64,000 nucleotides of DNA from Caldichromatium japonicum (GTDB taxonomy: Bacteria; Pseudomonadota; Gammaproteobacteria; Chromatiales; Chromatiaceae). The DNA lies in assembly GCF_011290485.1 (NCBI RefSeq), contig NZ_CP048029.1:2428501-2492500 (forward strand). Direction: 5' to 3'. The notes beneath the pieces are model-generated. The model did not search any database. It saw nothing but the letters and a program-made list of their open reading frames with translations, and had not been told where the DNA came from. Both the position numbers and the translations under genes were made by a program. Below, piece by piece: positions 57,355-64,000 of this stretch; the first letter of the stretch is position 1, and the number at the start of each line of letters is the position of its first letter.

Positions 57355-58983
57355 CTATTGATAGGGGTTGGGCCGTTTCAAGAAGTCATCATAGGCATCG
57401 GAGTCGATGGTGCTGGGCGGCAATTGGGTACCATGCCAGGTGAGGTTGTAGGGGCTGGTATAGGCATTCGTCGGCACCTCGACCTCACCGCCATATTGGC
57501 TGCAACTACAGCGGGCCGAGACCTGGTAGGTCTGGCACGCCACCGTGCCTTCCCCACCCCCATCCACAGTACAGTTTGTCGGATATTTCGGTCTGCCGTT
57601 TAATCCATCCGCCACAAAGCAGCCAGGATCCACACCTGGGATACAGCCGACCATCTTATTTGTACACTCTAATCCAAGCTGTTTGCATTGATTAGAATCC
57701 CCTTCGATGGGGATGTAACAGTTCAATTCACCCCCATCACATTGGCAAGCATCGGCAAAGCCGCTCGGTTCGATTTTAGAGATGAACCGATAATTCAGAC
57801 AAATCGCGGTAAAGAGCCGTTTATGGTTGACCTTCATTAAATAATATCCCGGATCACGCAGACCGATGCGATAAACGGCGTTTGGATCATTGGTGGTATC
57901 CGTATTGATCGAAAAGAGCGGGCGCAGGTTTTCACGTGGCTCGCCCGCCTCCCAGCGATTAGCCGTCGCCTGATCATACAGCTCAATCGACCAATTGCCT
58001 GGACCGCAGGCCTCGCGCTCGCAGAAGCTGAGGGTGGCGATCTCATTGCCATTGCTCTTATAGACAAACCAGTCGTTCTCCCCTTGGCCCCAGACGGCCT
58101 TGTCTTGGTTACCATCCGTAGTAGGGTTAGGGATAGGTGTATTAAAAGTCAGGCTGATCAGGCCATACATGGTCACACCCGTCGCCAAGGGATTGGCACG
58201 GCTGGGTGTGTCGTTTGGCTCGATCTCGGCGTCATAAAAGCCAACGATGGGTTGCTTGCCGGGGAGCGGGGAATCCTGAACGACGACGGCCACTGAATAG
58301 GGATAGGCCGTCACATACTGACACGATTGACCGCACAAGGTGGGGTCATTGACCGGCCTGATAACAACATAGTAAGTCCCCGCCAATCCGGCGGTGACGC
58401 TATAGGTCATCGAATAGAAGGTCTCACGATCCCGGTCATAGGAATCGATGGCACCGGTGATATTGGTGTTATAGTTGGCAAAGACATTGCCCGCCGCATC
58501 GCGTATCGAGATATTCCACACTGCCGGCTTGCCCTGCTGTAGATCGACATTGGAGAGCCAGGCCGGGACCGAAAAGGTGACCAGGATGTTTTGATTGGCG
58601 ACGGTGGTTTGGGTGTAATACCAGTCCTGGTCAGAAAGGCTATAGAGCTGACCCCAGAAATTGGTGCCCTGGACGAGTGAGTCAGCCGATAGGAAGTTAT
58701 CATTCGGTTCGGTCTCGCCGAAGGTCGCGGCCGGGATCACTGAGGCCAGGGTGACCCCAAACTGCAGAGGCTCAGCCACACATTGTCGGACCCCAAAGTC
58801 ATGCCCTGCCTGATGGCCGAGGTTCCAGCCGTTTGCCTGACCCGCGGCATAGCCTTGGGCATAACTGGTCTCGCGATCGCTTTTACAATAATCGGCCGCT
58901 GGATTTGTACCGAGCGAAGCGGCTATTGCCGCAAAGGGCAATAGGCAAGCCAGACCAACTGTCCATTGCAATCGAGTGTTCAT
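57355..58983 (-). CDS. secreted PPC-domain protein
   Basis: A 542-residue exported protein: signal peptide (WTVGLACLLPFAAIAAS), a Gly/His-rich spacer, then two pre-peptidase C-terminal beta-sandwich domains, opened by ETEPNDNFLSADSL and EIEPNDTPSRANPL, and a Cys-rich C-terminal region (about 16 Cys: CQCDGGELNCYIP, CKQLGLECTNK). No catalytic domain visible. ATG 58983 follows GGAGG. PPC domains usually accompany secreted proteases; the neighbour at 54152 is one, convergent to it. Confidence 0.75.
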   Translation of the reverse strand: MNTRLQWTVGLACLLPFAAIAASLGTNPAADYCKSDRETSYAQGYAAGQANGWNLGHQAGHDFGVRQCVAEPLQFGVTLASVIPAATFGETEPNDNFLSADSLVQGTNFWGQLYSLSDQDWYYTQTTVANQNILVTFSVPAWLSNVDLQQGKPAVWNISIRDAAGNVFANYNTNITGAIDSYDRDRETFYSMTYSVTAGLAGTYYVVIRPVNDPTLCGQSCQYVTAYPYSVAVVVQDSPLPGKQPIVGFYDAEIEPNDTPSRANPLATGVTMYGLISLTFNTPIPNPTTDGNQDKAVWGQGENDWFVYKSNGNEIATLSFCEREACGPGNWSIELYDQATANRWEAGEPRENLRPLFSINTDTTNDPNAVYRIGLRDPGYYLMKVNHKRLFTAICLNYRFISKIEPSGFADACQCDGGELNCYIPIEGDSNQCKQLGLECTNKMVGCIPGVDPGCFVADGLNGRPKYPTNCTVDGGGEGTVACQTYQVSARCSCSQYGGEVEVPTNAYTSPYNLTWHGTQLPPSTIDSDAYDDFLKRPNPYQ

Positions 58984-59220
58984 CAAAACCTCCGCCGCTA
59001 AACCTGCGCTATGATATTGTGGAATCCAGCCTCGCCGTCCACCCGGGATTGTTCAAACGCGACATGTTGCAATAAACGCTTGATCTCCCCGGACCAATGG
59101 GCATCCCGCATCGCGATCGACTAGCGTGGCGCCAGATTCAAGCACTGTGCCGCCTCTGATAAACCAACAGTGGAAGTGTATCCCAATCCATCATCGGATC
59201 AAGCCAATCGCGGCAAAAAG

Positions 59221-59988
59221 ATGCGCAAGAGCCAAGCATGGCAGTCCTCCAAGCGAGATGCGCAGCCCATGCAGCATCCGCGCAACGCGCCGCTTGTTGA
59301 CGACCCAGGACCCGAGGCTGTCATCCTGATCCCTGCCCATAATGAGGAGGCAACTGTCGGTACCATCGTGCAGGCAGCGCGACGACGCTGGGGATATCCA
59401 GTGGTGGTCATCGATGACTGTAGTACAGATGCTACAGTTCAGCAGGCGCACAGTGCCGGAGCCAGAGTGCTGCCCCTGGCGCTTCAGCTCGGTGCCTGGG
59501 GGGCGATTCAGACAGGATTGCGTTACGCCCAACGGCTCGGGTACCGCCTGGCCGTGACCCTTGATGCAGACGGCCAACACGAGCCCGAGGCGATCGGTGA
59601 CCTCCTCGAACCCATCCATACAGGTCGAGCTAATGTGGTGATCGGGGCCTTTCCCGCACGCGCCAGCCGTGCTCGGCGGCTCGCTTGGCGTTATTTCCGC
59701 TGGCTCACCGGCCTTCCCATCGAGGACATCACCTCGGGTTTTCGCGCCTATGATACGCGGGCCATCCAACTGCTGGCCGGGCGCGATGCCACCCTGCTCG
59801 ATTATCAAGACGTCGGGGTACTTTTATTGCTGCACCGTCACGGTCTGCGGGTCATGGAGGTCCCTGTCCTGATGCAACCACGTATGCAAGGGATCTCACG
59901 GATCTTCAGATCCTGGTGGACAGTGGGCACCTATATGCTGCAAACCACGGTATTATGCCTGGCCCGGGTGGGGCATGGGCGCAAATGA
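59221..59988 (+). CDS. GT2-family glycosyltransferase
   Basis: A 255-residue DPM1-like enzyme: VILIPAHNEEATVG, DDCSTD, the DxD in TLDADGQHEPEA and SGFRAYDTRA. Such enzymes pass mannose or another sugar to polyprenyl phosphate. Starts at 59170, 59221 and 59271 are possible; 59221 is taken. First gene of a surface-polysaccharide set. Confidence 0.85.
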   Translation: MRKSQAWQSSKRDAQPMQHPRNAPLVDDPGPEAVILIPAHNEEATVGTIVQAARRRWGYPVVVIDDCSTDATVQQAHSAGARVLPLALQLGAWGAIQTGLRYAQRLGYRLAVTLDADGQHEPEAIGDLLEPIHTGRANVVIGAFPARASRARRLAWRYFRWLTGLPIEDITSGFRAYDTRAIQLLAGRDATLLDYQDVGVLLLLHRHGLRVMEVPVLMQPRMQGISRIFRSWWTVGTYMLQTTVLCLARVGHGRK

Positions 59989-60034
59989 CCCTGATCGCGG
60001 GCCAAACGACGCCCATCTGCGCCCCTAAGCCATC

Positions 60035-60072
60035 CTCGTGGATCTTCCCATGACTCGTGGATCTTCCCATGA
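60035..60072. repeat. 19-bp tandem duplication at DUF2304 start
   Basis: CTCGTGGATCTTCCCATGA twice in a row. Each copy carries an ATG; the second ATG (60069) is the start of the DUF2304 gene, the first is out of frame. Confidence 0.9.
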
Positions 60073-60584
60073 CCTATCAAATGACCTCCATGTTGATCGG
60101 CGTCCTGCTCGCCACCACGATCCTCTGGTTGGTGCGGCGCGATCATCTACATGGACCCTATGCCATTTGGTGGATCGGAACCGCAGCTGTGGTCGTGGTC
60201 CTGGGTCTGTTTCCCGGGATCATCGACTATCTCGCGCGCTATCTCGGGGTCAGCTATCCCCCCATCCTGGCGGTGCTTTTGGGCTTTGCCCTACTCTTGA
60301 TCAAGATCCTGACCATGGACCTGGAGCGCTCACGCCAAGAGCGCCGCATCCGCCGCCTCGCCCAGCGTCTGGCGCTGATTGAGGGGCGCTTGCCTCCAGA
60401 GGATGTCGCTATCGTCTCGGATACCGGCGCAGGCGCCCATCAGCGGGCATCAGCGGATCGCTGCTCCACTCCTGAGCCAAGCACCGGCCAGCTATCAGCC
60501 GGAGATGCCCCGATCCATGAGGCTGACCGATCCTCCACGACCCCCGCCGAACCCAGACCAGTTCGCAAGGCGAGTCAATCCTGA
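60069..60584 (+). CDS. DUF2304 membrane protein
   Basis: A 171-residue protein: three membrane helices (MLIGVLLATTILWLV, WWIGTAAVVVVLGLF, ILAVLLGFALLLIKILTMDL), then a basic helix LERSRQERRIRRLAQRL, the DUF2304 pattern, and a disordered Ser/Pro tail. DUF2304 proteins sit beside DPM1-like GT2 genes, as here, probably as partners in lipid-linked sugar transfer. Confidence 0.85.
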   Translation: MTYQMTSMLIGVLLATTILWLVRRDHLHGPYAIWWIGTAAVVVVLGLFPGIIDYLARYLGVSYPPILAVLLGFALLLIKILTMDLERSRQERRIRRLAQRLALIEGRLPPEDVAIVSDTGAGAHQRASADRCSTPEPSTGQLSAGDAPIHEADRSSTTPAEPRPVRKASQS

Positions 60585-61783
60585 TGCGCGTCCTGCATCT
60601 TGGCAAATACTTCCCGCCCCATCCGGGAGGGGTGGAGTATTTTCTGGCCGATCTCCTGCCGGCACTCGCTGCCCAGGGGATCGAGGTGGCGGCCTTGATC
60701 CATCATGAACGCGCCGGCTGGCGCGGCCTGTGGCCAAAGGGAGAGGGCGATCTGCCGGTGTATCGCGCCCCGACCCTTGGTCAGTGGCTCTATGCCCCTT
60801 TAAGCCCTGCCTTTCCGCTATGGCTACAGCGTGTCATCGAGCAGTTCAAGCCGGACCTTTTGCATCTGCATCTGCCCAATACCTCGGCGTTTTGGGCCTT
60901 GGCCTTGCCTGCGGCGCGCCGTCTGCCATGGGTCGTCCATTGGCATGCGGATGTGGTGGCCTCGCAGCTCGATCGGCGCCTGCGCCTGGCTTATACCGCC
61001 TATCGACCCCTTGAACAGGCACTGCTGGCGCGCACGCGCCAAATCATCGTCACCTCGCCCGATTATCTGGACTCAAGCCAACCGCTGGCCCCCTGGCGCG
61101 CACGCTGTACCGTTATCCCCTTGGGTCTTGACCCAGACCGCCTAGCTGATCCAGATCCAGAAAGCCGCCGTTTGGCTGAGGGTCTATGGGAGAGGGTGCG
61201 CCCAGCAAGCATTGATCACCTCCAGGCTTGGCGGGTACTGGCGATCGGTCGCCTGACCTATTACAAAGGTCATGAGGTCTTGATCCGTGCTGTCGCCCAT
61301 CAACCCGAGATCGGCCTGCTCATCGTCGGCGCTGGCCCCTTGGCAAGGTCGCTTTCACATCTCGTCGCATCCCTTGGCCTTGGGGGGCGCGTCCAGCTCT
61401 TAGGCCATCAACCCGATCCGCTCACCCAGGCCTTGCTTGCGAGCTGCGACCTCTTGGCCCTGCCCTCTCTTGAACGCACCGAGGCATTCGGTCTGGTGCA
61501 GCTTGAGGCAATGCGCTTTGCTAAACCTGTAGTGGTCAGCGATATCCCAGGGTCCGGCGTCGGTTGGCTCATCCGCCAGGTGGGACATGGGGTAGCCGTT
61601 GCGCCGGGTGACTCAATCGCCCTGGCCCAGGCCATTTATTCAGTGACCAAAGATCAAAAATGGCTAATGCAGCTTGGTGCAAAAGGCAAAAAAGCTCTTT
61701 ATAAAAGATTTAGCATCGATGCTGTCGCCAAAAAAGTCAACTATGTTTATGCAAAAATATTAGATCAAGCAGTTAATAAATGA
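60584..61783 (+). CDS. GT4-family glycosyltransferase
   Basis: A 399-residue GT-B enzyme: HLGKYFPPHPGGVEYFLADLL, VHWHADVVASQLDRRLRL, AIGRLTYYKGHEVLIRAV and PSLERTEAFGLVQLEAM (E-x7-E). Coupled to the preceding gene by its stop and to the next by ATGA. Base composition turns AT-rich within its last 45 or so codons (from about 61640). Confidence 0.9.
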   Translation: MRVLHLGKYFPPHPGGVEYFLADLLPALAAQGIEVAALIHHERAGWRGLWPKGEGDLPVYRAPTLGQWLYAPLSPAFPLWLQRVIEQFKPDLLHLHLPNTSAFWALALPAARRLPWVVHWHADVVASQLDRRLRLAYTAYRPLEQALLARTRQIIVTSPDYLDSSQPLAPWRARCTVIPLGLDPDRLADPDPESRRLAEGLWERVRPASIDHLQAWRVLAIGRLTYYKGHEVLIRAVAHQPEIGLLIVGAGPLARSLSHLVASLGLGGRVQLLGHQPDPLTQALLASCDLLALPSLERTEAFGLVQLEAMRFAKPVVVSDIPGSGVGWLIRQVGHGVAVAPGDSIALAQAIYSVTKDQKWLMQLGAKGKKALYKRFSIDAVAKKVNYVYAKILDQAVNK

Positions 61784-63681
61784 CAGTCCGCAAACCTGAA
61801 ACATTAAGCATCTCAAGATTGCCAAAAGTAAAACTGATAATATCAGTCATTATTAGCATAATATTCATTACGGTAATAACAGGGGCCTTTACCAGATTTT
61901 TCTTAACATATCTTTTTATCGCCACCTCCCTAATAGCCATCAGCTTCAAGTTTAACGCATGGGACAAAATCAATAAAACTTGGGCAACCCAAACGATCGG
62001 CGTAAATATCGCCTTCTTATTTTTGCTATTAACAATAACATTTGCATTATATCACCCTATTCTGCAATCTTGGTGGATCGAAGATGACCCATCAATCCTG
62101 CGTCATATCATGGAATACCCAATCATAGATAATTTTATCGATTCAAATACATGGCGCACATATATGCCAAATAACCTCACCCCGTTTTTAATTTTCTCTC
62201 TTGCAATCGATTTTAAGCTATTCAATCTTGAGCCAAGCGGATACTATGTTCATCATCTACTGACGTTATGTGCGATTATTTTGATCTGCTACTTTTTGCT
62301 GATTCGCTATTTTTCGGCGATGATTGCAACCATAACCTTGGCCATATTTATAACTTCATTGCCAATCGCAACGATTATTCAGCAACTGATGACAAGACAC
62401 TACCTAGATGGTTTACTGTTTTCTGCAATAATGTTTCTTTTTTACTCAAAAGCATTTGAGGAAAAAAAACTGATTCTGGTTTTACCTAGTCTGTTTTTTT
62501 ATGCGCTGGCATGTGCTTCCAAAGAAATCTATGTGCCTATAATGGTCTTACTGCCATGGTCGACAAAAAATGGAGGCCCTAAAAGACATCTAAGCCTTAT
62601 GATACCATTCTTCGGCGTTGCTGGTCTTTATACATTATGGCGAACCCATATGCTCAAACCAGCAAATATCCTAAGCGGATATGGAAATCTATATGACAGC
62701 AACCCAAGCAGTATCGAGTATTTTGCAATAAAAACAGCCGAGGCACTGGGAATAAAAAGCCCATTGCATTTATTACTAATAACCGCATCTTTTTTGGTAT
62801 GTTTAGTTTATATCTATAAAAATAAGGCTGGCTTCTATAGATTCGCGGGGCTACTAATTAGTGGCGCCGTTATTATGGCGCCTTTGGTAGCAGTTTCCAG
62901 CATTTTGCTTCCGCGCATGATGATATTGGCTGCTGCTTTTGTTGCCCTCATTGGAGCTATTAGCTTGCATGCTATCAGACAGGAAGGCAGAATAACGCGC
63001 ATAATCGTATTAGTTATTGGGTTATCTTGGATAGGACTTAACATTCAATCAGTTGCTAATAGCAAAACTTGGGGTGATCGCGATTGGATCGAACGTTACC
63101 ATCAAGAAGGGCAATTTATGCTGACGGCAGATACAGATCAAACCCTAGTTTATCCCATAGGGCCTTATTGGTTTTACACAGGATTAGCTTGGATTCGCGA
63201 ACATCAATCAATCCATCGCAAAGCGCCCAGGATATGTTATGACCCATGTTTATGTAAATTAGAGTTAAAGGATAAAACCCTTATGTATCATGAGGGCATA
63301 TTAAAGCCTTTTAAACAAGATACACATAATTGCCAATTGCGTGACACACCCTTATCATTTTCTATAGTTTACGATCCAAAAAAAGGAACAATAACATGGG
63401 ACCTTGGGCCATACCCTGAAGGTCGTTGGGGCTTCCTGTTAGAACCAGGGGCAGCCAAAATTTTTGTACCACGGTCAGGGCACTTCCCGATGTATCGGAA
63501 AAACCCTTTACATTTTAGGGTACTCTATGAATCACCCGAAGGTTGGCAGACGCCATCTCAATGTTTAGTGATCGACCCCACGAATCTGGATAACAGCGGC
63601 GTTGCAAAAATCAATCACTCTCCGGTTTTGCAAGATTCGCCAGAAAAATTTAAGCCAACATCATTTGATGGCTGCCAATAG
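61780..63681 (+). CDS. polytopic membrane protein, AT-rich
   Basis: A 633-residue protein with about eleven membrane helices, a WWIEDDPSILRHIMEYP loop with acidic pair (as in GT39/PMT-like glycosyltransferases of the GT-C fold) and a soluble C-terminal domain (GTITWDLGPYPEGRWGFL). No named family recognised. Codon use differs strongly from neighbours (many AAA, ATA, AAT), a sign of recent gain. Confidence 0.7.
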   Translation: MTVRKPETLSISRLPKVKLIISVIISIIFITVITGAFTRFFLTYLFIATSLIAISFKFNAWDKINKTWATQTIGVNIAFLFLLLTITFALYHPILQSWWIEDDPSILRHIMEYPIIDNFIDSNTWRTYMPNNLTPFLIFSLAIDFKLFNLEPSGYYVHHLLTLCAIILICYFLLIRYFSAMIATITLAIFITSLPIATIIQQLMTRHYLDGLLFSAIMFLFYSKAFEEKKLILVLPSLFFYALACASKEIYVPIMVLLPWSTKNGGPKRHLSLMIPFFGVAGLYTLWRTHMLKPANILSGYGNLYDSNPSSIEYFAIKTAEALGIKSPLHLLLITASFLVCLVYIYKNKAGFYRFAGLLISGAVIMAPLVAVSSILLPRMMILAAAFVALIGAISLHAIRQEGRITRIIVLVIGLSWIGLNIQSVANSKTWGDRDWIERYHQEGQFMLTADTDQTLVYPIGPYWFYTGLAWIREHQSIHRKAPRICYDPCLCKLELKDKTLMYHEGILKPFKQDTHNCQLRDTPLSFSIVYDPKKGTITWDLGPYPEGRWGFLLEPGAAKIFVPRSGHFPMYRKNPLHFRVLYESPEGWQTPSQCLVIDPTNLDNSGVAKINHSPVLQDSPEKFKPTSFDGCQ

Positions 63682-64000
63682 AGATGCCAGGAGGTCATGA
63701 TATAAAAAACGTAAACAGGCACGAAGTGTAATATCAATCGGTTGATGCTCGTTGCCTTCTCAGCCCACAAATGCGCACCTGTCAAAAAAAACAAAACATA
63801 AAGCAGGACCAAGCTGCCCAAAACAAATACTATTTGGGCCTTAAAGTAACTTGGAACGCCCAAGCGAAACATACGCACGAAAACGGCTATCACAGCAAAC
63901 AACAATAAATAGGCGAGCAAATGCCAATTATCATAGACGAACAGATGACGCCACACTGCCGGCCAATTATTATAGTAATTTAATTCAAAACGACCAATCC
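63615..64000 (-). CDS. membrane protein C-terminus (partial)
   Basis: An open frame reaching the window edge, with NNWPAVWRHLFVYDNWHLL and two or three membrane helices (LLLFAVIAVFVRMF, FVLGSLVLLYVLFFLTG). AT-rich, like its convergent neighbour, which it overlaps by 67 bp. The start lies beyond 64000. Probably another GT-C-like surface-polysaccharide protein. Confidence 0.55.
   Translation of the reverse strand, partial: IGRFELNYYNNWPAVWRHLFVYDNWHLLAYLLLFAVIAVFVRMFRLGVPSYFKAQIVFVLGSLVLLYVLFFLTGAHLWAEKATSINRLILHFVPVYVFYIMTSWHLYWQPSNDVGLNFSGESCKTGE

Overview
The window is a high-GC proteobacterial chromosome segment with two unlike halves. Bases 1 to about 34,800 are a dense nitrogen-fixation region. 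Bases about 40,577 to 64,000 are housekeeping and cell-surface genes. About 5.8 kb of broken insertion sequences lies between them. Gene content and protein style of the nif half look betaproteobacterial (Rhodocyclales/Hydrogenophilales-like); the guaA-guaB-xseA-glgP half looks like a purple-sulfur-type gammaproteobacterium (Chromatiaceae-like). Both assignments are inference from recalled families, not from a search. The junction lies at the 3' end of guaA, a known insertion hotspot for tyrosine-integrase islands, and a broken integrase sits beside it. I therefore read the left part as a possible island; a chimeric assembly is the main alternative.

Nif region. The end of nifA (1-104) is followed by a NifA/IHF/sigma54 promoter and nifB, a ferredoxin, a frameshifted nifO, a diiron flavoprotein, two [2Fe-2S] ferredoxins and draG. 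On the opposite strand lie a SIR2-like gene and draT; together they suggest an ADP-ribosylation switch on the Fe protein. nifHDKT follow, then a 144-bp MITE, a ferredoxin, a NifX/NafY-like protein and three unrecognised nif-linked genes. A leftward operon (22.4 to 14.0 kb) carries a ModE lacking its DNA-binding head, two modA, a TauE permease, a TupA-like binding protein, modD, nifQ, modB, modC, a GNAT, a frameshifted nifZ and a DUF3050 gene; it starts from its own sigma54 promoter. nifE, nifN, nifX, rseC, the DUF269 and DUF683 genes, ferredoxin III and a broken Shethna-type ferredoxin run rightward, then nifU and nifS from another sigma54 promoter. Five sigma54 promoters each have a TGT-N10-ACA NifA site upstream, so core enzyme, cofactor assembly and molybdenum supply appear to be one NifA regulon.

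From 29.9 to 34.8 kb: ureG, a truncated ureF, a permease-fused hybrid histidine kinase that is also truncated and abuts ureF head to head, and a LuxR-type response regulator. From 34.9 to 40.3 kb: an IS256 relic, a small membrane-protein gene, a Sel1 gene, two internally deleted IS5 copies flanking a methyltransferase, and the integrase fragment.

Right half: guaA, guaB, a frameshifted xseA, an ABC-F ATPase, a DUF2939 protein, glycogen phosphorylase, ketopantoate reductase, an Hsp20, a glycosyltransferase, a two-domain secreted protease, a PPC-domain secreted protein, and a glycosyltransferase/membrane cluster that turns AT-rich at its end.

The most striking unexplained signal is a 23-bp dispersed repeat with nine copies in the nif half, eight of them inside genes in different frames and none seen in the right half. 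Several genes carry single frameshifts or stops; whether these are real decay or sequencing error cannot be settled from the sequence alone.
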